From positions 1 to 64,000 of the forward strand of contig PXUB01000017.1 in assembly GCA_003009755.1 (NCBI GenBank): a stretch of 64,000 nt of DNA, given 5' to 3'. The notes under the pieces were generated by a model. It ran no database searches. It was not told the origin of the DNA and worked only from the letters and a program-made list of their open reading frames with translations. Both the position numbers and the translations under genes were made by a program. Shown in pieces: positions 48,731 to 56,770 of this stretch. The first letter of the stretch is position 1; each line of letters starts with the position of its first letter. The stretch is from Thermoplasmatales archaeon SW_10_69_26 (GTDB lineage Archaea > Thermoplasmatota > SW-10-69-26).

Positions 48731-49623
48731 ACGCGGAGGACCTCGGCGAGGAGCTGCGCAAGGGATCGGGCGAACTCTCCCGCCGGCGCAAGACGGCGCT
48801 CATCGGACGCGCCGTCACGGGCCTCTGCCTGGCGATCGCCGTGGTCTTCCTGGGGCTGCTCATCTTCGACGTTCTGCGACGGGGCCTGCCCCAACTGGAT
48901 TGGCAGTTCCTCACCACGGACGTGAAGGGGTTCAACCCCGAGACCGGCGGCGTCCGGAACGCGATCGTCGGCAGCGTGTACCTGATCTTGATCACGATGG
49001 CCGTCGCCGTCCCCCTCGGTGTGGCTACGGCCGTGTACCTCGAAGAGTTCGCCAAGGACAACGCGATCACCACGGGGCTCCAGCGCCTCGTCGAGAACCT
49101 CGCTGGTGTGCCCAGCATCGTGTTCGGCCTGCTCGGGCTGGCGTTCTTCGCTCGACTGATGGATTTCGGCACGAGCCTGATCTCCGGCGGCCTCACGCTG
49201 GGCCTGCTCGTGCTGCCGATCGTCGTCGTCTCGACCCAAGAAGCCCTGTCTGCGGTGCCCGACGAGTTCCGCAACGGCGCTCGCGCGATGGGAGCCACGG
49301 AGTGGCAGGTGGTGAAGGACCACGTGCTCCCCGCGGCGCTGCCTGGCATCATGACCGGATCGATCCTCTCCCTCTCGCGCGCGATCGGCGAGACGGCTCC
49401 GATCCTCTTCGTCGTCTCCTCGTTCATCCGCGGTGTCCCGACCGCGCTCACCGACGGGTTCCTCGCGCTCCCCTACCAGATCTTCTACTGGGCACAATTG
49501 CCCAGTCAGGAGGTCCAGCAGATGGCGGCCAGCGCGATCATCGTCCTCATGGCCCTGTTGCTCACGATGAACGGTGTCGCCGTCGCTATCCGACAGTGGT
49601 CGTTGTCCCGGAGGCAATGGTAA
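48727..49623 (+). CDS. pstA: PstA phosphate ABC permease
   Basis: A 298-residue permease with six hydrophobic segments. The start is TTG at 48727, overlapping the pstC stop (TTGA). Core motifs include [60 protein letters not shown], and [19 protein letters not shown]. With PstC it forms the channel through which phosphate passes. Its stop overlaps the pstB ATG. Confidence 0.94.
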   Translation: MNAEDLGEELRKGSGELSRRRKTALIGRAVTGLCLAIAVVFLGLLIFDVLRRGLPQLDWQFLTTDVKGFNPETGGVRNAIVGSVYLILITMAVAVPLGVATAVYLEEFAKDNAITTGLQRLVENLAGVPSIVFGLLGLAFFARLMDFGTSLISGGLTLGLLVLPIVVVSTQEALSAVPDEFRNGARAMGATEWQVVKDHVLPAALPGIMTGSILSLSRAIGETAPILFVVSSFIRGVPTALTDGFLALPYQIFYWAQLPSQEVQQMAASAIIVLMALLLTMNGVAVAIRQWSLSRRQW

Positions 49624-50372
49624 TGTCGAACATCACGGTCGAAGATCTCAACGTCTGGTACGGCGACGATCACGCCCTCAAGAACATCAACATGGAGATC
49701 CCAGAGGGGGAAGTCACCGCGCTCATCGGTGCCAGCGGTTGCGGGAAATCCACGTTCCTGCGCTGCTTCAACCGGATGAACGACGAGATCGGCGTCGCCC
49801 GCGTCGAGGGCTCGATCCGCTGGAAGGGCGTCGACCTCAACGGCGAGGACGTCGACCCCGTCGCGCTGCGACGACGCGTCGGGATGGTCTTCCAAAAGCC
49901 CAACCCGTTCCCGAAGACCGTCTACGACAACATCGCGTACGGCGTGTCGCTGAACGGGCGCGGCGACGACGACATGGACCAGATCGTCGAGACGAGCCTC
50001 GAGCAGGCCAACCTCTGGGACGAGGTCGAGGACCGGCTCGACAAGAACGCGCTCACGCTCTCCGGCGGTCAGCAACAGCGGCTCTGCATCGCGCGCGCGG
50101 TGGCCGTGAAGCCCGACGTCATCCTGATGGACGAGCCCGCCAGCGCGCTCGACCCCGTGTCCACGCAGAAGATCGAGAACCTGATCGAGGAGCTGCGGGA
50201 GGAGTACACGGTCGTCGTCGTGACGCACAACATGCAGCAGGCCGCGCGGATCAGCGACAAGACCGCTCACCTCCACCTCGGCGAGCTCGTCGAGTTCGAC
50301 AACACCGACAAGATCTTCGAGAACCCCGAGGAAGAGCTCACCGAGGCCTACATCACAGGCCGCTTCGGTTGA
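49623..50372 (+). CDS. pstB: PstB phosphate ABC ATPase
   Basis: A 249-residue ATPase. Walker [10 protein letters not shown] near residue 37, Q-loop VFQKPNPFP, signature LSGGQQQRL near 146, Walker [13 protein letters not shown] and the H-loop [22 protein letters not shown] is typical of PstB. The ATG at 49623 has GGAGG 8 nt upstream and overlaps the pstA stop (TAATG). It powers phosphate import. Confidence 0.96.
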   Translation: MSNITVEDLNVWYGDDHALKNINMEIPEGEVTALIGASGCGKSTFLRCFNRMNDEIGVARVEGSIRWKGVDLNGEDVDPVALRRRVGMVFQKPNPFPKTVYDNIAYGVSLNGRGDDDMDQIVETSLEQANLWDEVEDRLDKNALTLSGGQQQRLCIARAVAVKPDVILMDEPASALDPVSTQKIENLIEELREEYTVVVVTHNMQQAARISDKTAHLHLGELVEFDNTDKIFENPEEELTEAYITGRFG

Positions 50373-50429
50373 CCGACACACCTATACCCTGGCCGTTTCG
50401 ATCCAACAACGCGACGAGGAACGCCCCAC

Positions 50430-51086
50430 ATGGCTCGCGACACCTTCGACAAGCAGCTCGGCGATCTGAAGGCCCAGGTCATGGAGATGGCCGACCTGGC
50501 CAAGTGGATGTTCGAGACCGGCGTCCAGAGCCTCATCGATCTCTCCGACGACACCGCCGACGAGGTCTTGGAGAAGCGCCACCGCCTGGCCGAGCTCGAC
50601 GAGCAGATCGAGGAGGACGCGCTCAAGCTCGTCGCCCGCCAGCAACCGATGGCCAAGGACATGCGCGCCATCGGCGCCGCGCTCAAGCTGATCACCTACA
50701 TCAACCGCATCGGGCGCTACGGCAAGGACATCGCCCAGATCACCACGCAGTGGGACTCGGAAACCCACTACTCCGACCTCGTCAACCTACCCCGCATGGT
50801 CGAGCTCGTGCACAACGGGCTCAACCACGTGCTCCGCTGCTACCACGAGGAGGAGGACATCGACCTCGAGCAGCTCGTCGAGTGGGAGGACGAGATCGAC
50901 GCGCTGCGCTGGAGCGTCTTCCGCGAGTGCCTGACCTACATGGCCCAGGACCCCGAGCACATCGAGGAGTACGCCTACTACATGATGATCGCGCGCTACC
51001 TGGAGCGCTGCGGGGACAACGTCTGCAAGATGGCCGAGAAGATCCACTACATGGTCGAAGGCGAGCACCTCGCCATCGACACCTAA
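50430..51086 (+). CDS. phoU: PhoU phosphate signalling protein
   Basis: A 218-residue helical protein made of two PhoU repeats, with conserved acidic and DxxxD motifs for a metal cluster (DLSDDTADEVLEKRHRLAEL, YLERCGDNVCKMAEKIHYMV). It lacks the AbrB domain of the protein at 45115. It is the last gene of the pst operon, 57 bp after pstB, and dampens uptake when phosphate is plentiful. Having a classical PhoU and an AbrB-PhoU together is common in archaea. Confidence 0.93.
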   Translation: MARDTFDKQLGDLKAQVMEMADLAKWMFETGVQSLIDLSDDTADEVLEKRHRLAELDEQIEEDALKLVARQQPMAKDMRAIGAALKLITYINRIGRYGKDIAQITTQWDSETHYSDLVNLPRMVELVHNGLNHVLRCYHEEEDIDLEQLVEWEDEIDALRWSVFRECLTYMAQDPEHIEEYAYYMMIARYLERCGDNVCKMAEKIHYMVEGEHLAIDT

Positions 51087-51393
51087 GTCGGGAGCTCGCA
51101 CCCTGCAGAGCCCTCCGCGCGTTGCCTCACATCTGTAACCATCTCTCCCGAGCCTACCCAGCCAACCCTTTCCCCCGTCCCGTCCGTGAGTCCCGATGCC
51201 GGTGGCCCCGGGGACCGCCGGCCACCTCCATTCTCCCCCCCTCCCGGCCCCCACGGGCCGGGCTCCCTCCCACTGGGCGGCCAGCGACCCGTCTCGGGGG
51301 GGTCTGCGGGACCCGATCCTCTGGGGGTCTCGGTAGGCCTCCGGAGACTCCTCCAGCAACCCCCAAGCCCGGTCCACCCGTGGCCGAGCCTGC
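51087..51393. other. intergenic region after pst operon
   Basis: About 310 bp of GC-rich sequence with C-rich runs. No gene or clear promoter is visible before the secreted protein at 51394. Confidence 0.4.
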
Positions 51394-52608
51394 ATGGAAC
51401 CCAACACCCTGCCCGCCTGGCTGTTGCTCGCCTCCGCCAGCCTGCTGCTCACCGTCCCCGCGGCCGGGGCCGAGGACTACCCCTTCGGCTCCTACGTGGA
51501 CACCGGCGACACCGACCACGTCCCCGCCGCCGAGGCCGTCGAGGACGTCCGGCTTTGCATCATCGACGAGGACGGCAGCGACCACTGGACCGAAGGCGAA
51601 CCCCTGGTGCTCAGCTTCGACGGCGCCTGCGACCGCGTCAGCTACGAGGACCGTTGCCTGATCTGCCTGGACGACAAGGGTCCGGGCGCCGAGATCGAGA
51701 TGGCCGACCCCGAACACGACCGCTTCCTCACCGCCGTCGACGACCACAACCTCACCTACGTCGACATGGCCAACGAGAATGGGGTCGACCCCGACAACCC
51801 CACTTACATCGATCTCCGCAACCCCCAGGCCGAGCGCGTCGACCCCGGCGACCTGCGGCTCACGTCCTGGAAGGACCACGAGGCGTTGACGACGGTCGAG
51901 CCCGGTGACGCCGACGCCGGCGTCGCGGTCTCCCACATCACCGGCGACCCCTGGGATTTCAACGCCACTGACGCGCTGCTCGAGCAGGGCGACGGCTTCT
52001 ACCTCAACACCGACGGCGGCACGCCCGGCGCGGACTTCGACCACGTGCCCGGCGACGCCATCCGGCTCGACGACGCCGTCACGGATCCCGCCCGCGCCCT
52101 GATCGAGGACGCCATGGCCGAGATGGGAACCGAGACCGGCGAACCCAACATCACGGCCGGCCAGCTCGCGATCGAGCCCACCGAGGCTAGCCCCGGCGAG
52201 CTCATCCGCATCCACGTAACCGCGGCCAACCACGGCCAGGCGGCCGGCGCCGGAACCATCGACACCGCCCTCGACGGAGAGGTCTTCGACGTCCGGGGTA
52301 CGCCGACCCTCGAGCCCGGCCAACAGGCCAAGCTCGTGATCCCCCTGCCCGCTCCCGACGCCGAGGGCGAGGTAACCGTCTCCGTCGGCAGCCTCCAGGA
52401 GACGCTCGCGATCGAACCCGCGGAGACCGAGGCGGGCCAGGCCGACGCGGAGCCGGAGACCGACGAGGTCGAGGCCCAGGACGCCAGCACCGAGGAGCCC
52501 GTCGAGGAGCCGCCCGAGCAGGCCAGCGTCCCCGCGCTCCCCCTGGCCGGCCTGCTGGCCGCGATCGGGTTCGCCCACGCGATCGCACCCTCGCGGGAGG
52601 CCCGTTGA
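51394..52608 (+). CDS. secreted, membrane-anchored protein
   Basis: A 404-residue protein, ATG start. Signal peptide at residues 1-27. Residues 28-240 are acidic and beta-rich with Cys pairs (RLCIIDE, GACDRV, RCLICLDD). Residues about 255-345 resemble a CARDB-type adhesion module (EASPGELIRIHVTAANHGQA, LEPGQQAKLVIPLPAP). A Glu/Pro-rich linker follows, and the C terminus is VPALPLAGLLAAIGFAHAIA, then PSREAR, a short membrane helix without the usual PG pair. Surface location is likely; function unknown. The stop overlaps the next start. Confidence 0.75.
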   Translation: MEPNTLPAWLLLASASLLLTVPAAGAEDYPFGSYVDTGDTDHVPAAEAVEDVRLCIIDEDGSDHWTEGEPLVLSFDGACDRVSYEDRCLICLDDKGPGAEIEMADPEHDRFLTAVDDHNLTYVDMANENGVDPDNPTYIDLRNPQAERVDPGDLRLTSWKDHEALTTVEPGDADAGVAVSHITGDPWDFNATDALLEQGDGFYLNTDGGTPGADFDHVPGDAIRLDDAVTDPARALIEDAMAEMGTETGEPNITAGQLAIEPTEASPGELIRIHVTAANHGQAAGAGTIDTALDGEVFDVRGTPTLEPGQQAKLVIPLPAPDAEGEVTVSVGSLQETLAIEPAETEAGQADAEPETDEVEAQDASTEEPVEEPPEQASVPALPLAGLLAAIGFAHAIAPSREAR

Positions 52609-53057
52609 TGGCCGAGGGCCCGATGCAGATCGCCTTCGTCTGCGTTCGGAACGCCGGGCGCAGCCAGCTCGCGCTTAGCTACACCCAGCGCCGCCTCCAA
52701 CGCAGCGGCCTCGACGACGCCGTGAGCCTCGTCACGGGCGGCACCTACCCCGCCGACGAGATCCACACCGGCGTCCACGAGGTCCTCGAAGCGGAAGGCT
52801 TCGAGCTCGAGGGCCGCACGCCTCGCCAGATCACCGAGGCCGAGCTGCTCGCCAGCGACATCATCGTGACCATGGGCTGCGAGGACCTCGAGCTGCCCGA
52901 CGACCTCGAGGCCGACGTCCACGCCTGGGAGCTGCCCGACCCCGCCGGCGAACCCCCGCGACACGTTCTCGAGATCGCCGAGGAGGTCGACGACCGCGTG
53001 CGGGATCTGCTGGCGGATCTCGAGCCCCGCCTCGAACGCCAGCCCGAGCGCCCCTGA
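52608..53057 (+). CDS. low-molecular-weight phosphatase / arsenate reductase-like
   Basis: A 149-residue enzyme. IAFVCVRNAGRSQLALSYTQ is the LMW tyrosine phosphatase loop (C-x2-N-x-G-R-S), with nucleophile Cys12. GTYPADEIHTGVHEVLEAEG and the GCEDLELPDDLEADVHAWELPDP block place it in the ArsC-like branch that uses thioredoxin or glutaredoxin; those also need further cysteines, of which Cys near residue 88 (MGCEDL) is visible. Arsenate reductase is likely, a phosphatase possible. It overlaps the preceding gene (TGATG), so they are co-transcribed. Confidence 0.85.
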   Translation: MAEGPMQIAFVCVRNAGRSQLALSYTQRRLQRSGLDDAVSLVTGGTYPADEIHTGVHEVLEAEGFELEGRTPRQITEAELLASDIIVTMGCEDLELPDDLEADVHAWELPDPAGEPPRHVLEIAEEVDDRVRDLLADLEPRLERQPERP

Positions 53058-53199
53058 CGCGATCTCGCCAGAGGGGGAATCCACCCCTGGGGGTCCCCCC
53101 GCTGCTTGCCTCCGACCTGGACCCCCTCCTGGCGAACCGTAAGGAGGTCTCCACAGATTCCGCTGGGAACCCCTATCCAGGGTCGAAGATACGTACCCG

Positions 53200-53883
53200 G
53201 TGGAGATGAGAACGACACCGAACACGGAACGGACGGGTCGGGTGGCCGAGCCCACACGGGGCTGGGGCCCGACCCACAGCGGGTCGGACCTCGACCAGGG
53301 CCAAGAGCTGGCCATCGCCGTCGACGTCGACGGCGTCCTCTTCGACCACATCCCCTACGTGCTGCGCGGCTTCCGCGATGCCCACGGCATCGATTTGGCC
53401 GACGAGGGGCTGCGGTACTGGGACTTCTTCCAGTACCAGGCCGTCCGCGAGGCCGGCCTCACCGAGGAGTGCGTGCGCAGCGTGCTCGACCGCATCGAGA
53501 CCGACCCCGCGCTCCACGAACGAGGTCCCCGCGACCCGTTCGCGGCCCGCGTCATGGACGCCTGGAAACAGGCCGGCCACCGGGTCGACGTCGTCACCGC
53601 CCGCGGCGAGATCTCCCGCGAGGTGACCCGCCGATTCCTGCGCACGAACGAGATCCCCTACGACGAGCTCGTCATGGAAGCCGAGACGAAGACCGGCTGG
53701 GACCTGCTCGTCGACGACGCGGCCCACAACGTGCTCGCGGCGGCCGACGACGGCTCCACCGCGCTGCTCATGGATCAGCCCTACAACCGCGACGTCGACG
53801 CCCAGGGCAACCCCCACCGCGTCCACGACTGGGTCGAGGTCGCCCGCCTGCTCGAACCGGCGGCGCCCAGCCCGACGCCATGA
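53200..53883 (+). CDS. HAD-superfamily hydrolase (5'-nucleotidase-like)
   Basis: A 227-residue enzyme. HAD motif I is AIAVDVDGVLFDHIPYVLRG near residue 40; motif II is RVDVVTARGE near 130; motif III and IV are AETKTGWDLLVDDAAHNVLA. The insertion after motif I (YWDFFQYQAVREAGLTEE) is of the C1 cap type. Such proteins remove phosphate from nucleotides or sugars. The start may be GTG 53200 or ATG 53206; CCCTATCC about 25 nt before 53200 looks like a TATA box. It overlaps the next gene by 4 bp (ATGA). Confidence 0.82.
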   Translation: MEMRTTPNTERTGRVAEPTRGWGPTHSGSDLDQGQELAIAVDVDGVLFDHIPYVLRGFRDAHGIDLADEGLRYWDFFQYQAVREAGLTEECVRSVLDRIETDPALHERGPRDPFAARVMDAWKQAGHRVDVVTARGEISREVTRRFLRTNEIPYDELVMEAETKTGWDLLVDDAAHNVLAAADDGSTALLMDQPYNRDVDAQGNPHRVHDWVEVARLLEPAAPSPTP

Positions 53884-54173
53884 GCCTCGTCGCCGCAACC
53901 GGCGCCTGCCTGCTGGCCGCCGCCACGCTGCCCCAGGCCGTGCGCCTGCTGCGTACCCGCGAGGCCGAGGACTTCAGCTGGGCGTTCAGCACGCTGAACT
54001 TCGCCGGCCTGGCCCTGCTCGCGGTCCGCAGCTTCGTGATCGGGGAGTGGGCCTTCCTCGCCGTGAACACGGTCACGACTCTCTTCTGGGGCCTGGTCCT
54101 CCTCGTCAAGCTGGACACGCCGTTCCCCAGCAGGCCGGACGCCCCGTTGAGGCCGACTCCCCGATCCCGTTGA
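53880..54173 (+). CDS. small PQ-loop membrane protein (SemiSWEET-like)
   Basis: A 97-residue protein with three hydrophobic segments: LVAATGACLLAAATLPQAVR, then WAFSTLNFAGLALLAVRSFV, then FLAVNTVTTLFWGLVLLV. The LPQAVRLLRTREAEDFSW block is the PQ-loop. Single PQ-loop proteins (SemiSWEETs) pair up to move sugars; other PQ-loop proteins move amino acids. ATG overlaps the stop of the HAD gene, so the two are co-translated. The last 20 residues are Pro/Arg-rich and overlap a decayed gene on the other strand. Confidence 0.8.
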   Translation: MSLVAATGACLLAAATLPQAVRLLRTREAEDFSWAFSTLNFAGLALLAVRSFVIGEWAFLAVNTVTTLFWGLVLLVKLDTPFPSRPDAPLRPTPRSR

Positions 54174-54189
54174 CCGTCCCGGTCTCGAA

Positions 54190-54562
54190 CACCGCCGGCC
54201 GCCCCCGGGTTGCCCTGCTCGCGCACCGCCTCCACGACGCGGTCGGCGTCGTAGCGAACCCGGTGGATCCGCGTCCCCAGCTCCTCCCCCAACGTCAGCT
54301 CCACGTGAATGGGCCGCGTGTCCCCGTCGTCGGGCAACCCCGTCGTCCCCGCGTTCACCACGTGGACGCCATCGATCTCGCGGTGGAAGGGCAGGTGGGT
54401 GTGCCCGCACGAGCACGTCCGGCTGGACGCCGTCGAGCTTGCGCTCAGCGGCCGATCGAGCCGTTCAGCGTGCGCGAACGCCGGCTGGCGTCCGCGGAGC
54501 TGGCCACGTGACGCGTTCCCGACACAGACGACGGACAGGCCCGAGGGCTCCCCGCCGGCCAC
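54190..54562 (-). pseudogene. decayed metallophosphoesterase, frameshifted and truncated
   Basis: Minus strand: one frame has GLSVVCVGNASRGQLRGRQP. In a second frame near 54420 it reads LDGVQPDVLV. The open C-terminal part is CGHTHLPFHREIDGVHVVNA, then GTTGLPDDGDTRPIHVELTL. This matches the last third of YfcE-like metallophosphoesterases. Two bases (TG) are missing between VLV and CGHTH at about 54404-54416. The N-terminal DxH and GD metal motifs are absent because the biotin ligase gene lies just upstream. No stop follows in frame until 53768, so the 3' end is also lost. Confidence 0.72.
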
Positions 54563-54610
54563 GAGCCGGGCGAACCGGCCCGGTGCCCACCCGGTTCGGG
54601 GCGGTCGGCG

Positions 54611-55408
54611 TCACGTCCGGCCGCGATCGCCGCCTTCCCCGACGATGCGGACGAACTTGGCGAGGCTCGGATCCTCGACGCGGTGGCGGTCGCCCTCGCG
54701 GTCGAGCAGCAACGCGCCGTCGCTGTCGATGCCGACGGCCTCGCCCTCGTACACCATGTGGCCCGCATCGATGCGGACCTCGGCGCCCTTCTGCGTCCAC
54801 GAGGCCTCGAACGAGCGCACGAGCTCGGCCGGCTCGTGCACCAACCGACGGGCCCGGGCGAGGCTCTCGGCGACCGTGTCGCCCAGCTCCTCCAGGCCGA
54901 TCTGCTCGTTCGCGATCGCGTGCAGCGCCACCGCCTCGTCGCGCACGTCCTCGGGCAGCTCGGCGATCGGGTTGTTGACGTTGATGCCGATCCCGATGGC
55001 CGCTTGCTCGACGTCGTGGCCGTCGACCTGACCCTCGACGAGCACGCCGCCGAGCTTGTCGCCGTCGACGACGAGATCGTTGGGCCACTTGAGGCCGGGC
55101 TCGATCCCGGTGTGCCGGCGGATGCCCTCGCGGACGCCCAAGGCGCCCGCCAGCGTCAACCGCGCCGCCGAGCAGGCGTCCAGCTGGGGCTCCCACAGCG
55201 TCGACAGCCACAGCCCGCCGCGCGGGGCGTGCCAGCTCCCCGTGCCGCCGCGGGAGCCGGTCTGCTCGCGGGCGACGACGATGGTGTGCTCCTCGGCCCC
55301 CTTGCCGCCGAGCCGCATGACGACATCGTTGGTCGAGGCCAACTTGTCGAACCGGAGGGTCTCGGGGATCGAGCTGGGCCCGTCGGGGTCCACGAGCCGG
55401 TATCCCAT
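54611..55408 (-). CDS. birA: biotin-[acetyl-CoA-carboxylase] ligase
   Basis: A 265-residue enzyme that attaches biotin to carboxylase carrier domains. Motifs: FDKLASTNDVVMRLGGKGAE, then REQTGSRGGTGSWHAPRGGL (biotinyl-AMP loop, GRGRxG-type), GLKWPNDLVVDGDKLGGVLV near residue 115, and GIGINVNN. No N-terminal DNA-binding domain, so it is not a repressor. ATG at 55408 is chosen; a longer frame reaches back over sbcD. It is divergent from sbcD. Confidence 0.9.
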   Translation of the reverse strand: MGYRLVDPDGPSSIPETLRFDKLASTNDVVMRLGGKGAEEHTIVVAREQTGSRGGTGSWHAPRGGLWLSTLWEPQLDACSAARLTLAGALGVREGIRRHTGIEPGLKWPNDLVVDGDKLGGVLVEGQVDGHDVEQAAIGIGINVNNPIAELPEDVRDEAVALHAIANEQIGLEELGDTVAESLARARRLVHEPAELVRSFEASWTQKGAEVRIDAGHMVYEGEAVGIDSDGALLLDREGDRHRVEDPSLAKFVRIVGEGGDRGRT

Positions 55409-55558
55409 CCCGGGCTCTTGAGCGTTGCTGATTCCCGCTGTCGGGGTCGGCCCCAGCGGCCGGTCCGAGGACGATCGGTCCCCCGTCGAACCGTGCGGGG
55501 GTAGCCTCTTGACCGAGCAAGGATTCAGGGGAGGCCACGGGGTCTTCGGGGTATCCTC

Positions 55559-56770
55559 ATGCGGATCCTGCACACCGCCGACTGGCACCTCGGGCGTCGC
55601 CTGAACCGCGCCAGCCGCCTCGCCGAGCAGCGCGAGCTCTTGCACGATCTCGTCGAGCACACCGACCGCCTGGACCCGGACGCGGTGGTCGTGGCCGGCG
55701 ACGTGTACGACGTGTTCACGCCCGGCGCCGACGCCGAACGCCTGTACTACCGCACCGTGCAGCGCCTGGCCGACGACGGCACCCGCCCGGTCCTGGTCGT
55801 CGCCGGCAACCACGACAGCCCGGCCCGGCTCACGGCGCCGCGCGCCCTGCTCGAGGACCACGGCGTGTTCGTGTACGGCGACCCGCACGACCCCGACGAC
55901 GTCCCGCAGGCCCGCGACCACGAGGGCTTCACGATCCACGACGCCGGCCCCGGCTGGTTGGACGTCGAGACCGACGGCGGCCGCGGGACCTTCCACCTGC
56001 TCAGCTTCCCCTCCCGGTCCCGTCTGCCCTCCGACGTCGACGAGGAGGACGCCTCGGCGACCGAGATCGTCGACACCCTCGGCGATCGCGTCCCCACCGG
56101 CCCGGGCGCCCGCTACCTCGTCGGCCACCTCTACGTCGGCGAGGGCCACGACGTCGCGGAGGACACCGACGACTACGTCGGCGGCGCCTACGCCGTCCAT
56201 CCCGACGCCCTGGAGACCTACGACGCCGCCTTCCTCGGTCACCTGCACCGGCCCTTCGGCTCCGGCAACTGGCGCTACGCCGGCGCCCCGATGGCCTTCG
56301 ACTTCGACGACCCGGCCACGGAGCGCGGCGCCTGGCTGTACGAGGACGGGGTCGGCGAGACGGTGCCCTTGGCCGGCGACCGCGGACTGACCGAGCACCG
56401 CCTGGCCAGCTTCGATCAGGCGCTGGCGCTCGCCGAGGACGACGAGGACGGCTGGGTCCGGCTCGTCTTCGAACGCGGCACCGTGATCGAACGCAACCAG
56501 CGCAAGCGCCTGCGCGAGGCCTTCGGCGACCGGCTCGTCAACATCCGGTTCAGTGAACCCGACGACGACGCGCTCGCCACCTCGGCCACCGTCGAGCTCG
56601 GCGACCTCGATCCCGAGCAAGCCTTCCGCGACTACGTCGAGGACCGGGAGGGCAAAGGGCCCGACGACGAGCTCGTCGACATGTTCCTCGAGGTGCTCGA
56701 CGGGCCCCAGACGCCCGACGACGAGCCCGAGGCCGAGACGGGGCAAGCCACGCTGGAGGTCGACGGATGA
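55559..56770 (+). CDS. sbcD: SbcD/Mre11-type exonuclease
   Basis: A 403-residue nuclease. Phosphoesterase motifs in order: MRILHTADWHLGRRLNRASR, VVVAGDVYDVFTPGAD, VVAGNHDSP, LVGHLYVGEG and FLGHLHRPFGSG. It is closer to bacterial SbcD than to classical archaeal Mre11. It acts with SbcC to open DNA hairpins and process double-strand breaks. GGGGAGG lies upstream, and its stop overlaps the sbcC ATG (ATGA). Confidence 0.93.
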   Translation: MRILHTADWHLGRRLNRASRLAEQRELLHDLVEHTDRLDPDAVVVAGDVYDVFTPGADAERLYYRTVQRLADDGTRPVLVVAGNHDSPARLTAPRALLEDHGVFVYGDPHDPDDVPQARDHEGFTIHDAGPGWLDVETDGGRGTFHLLSFPSRSRLPSDVDEEDASATEIVDTLGDRVPTGPGARYLVGHLYVGEGHDVAEDTDDYVGGAYAVHPDALETYDAAFLGHLHRPFGSGNWRYAGAPMAFDFDDPATERGAWLYEDGVGETVPLAGDRGLTEHRLASFDQALALAEDDEDGWVRLVFERGTVIERNQRKRLREAFGDRLVNIRFSEPDDDALATSATVELGDLDPEQAFRDYVEDREGKGPDDELVDMFLEVLDGPQTPDDEPEAETGQATLEVDG

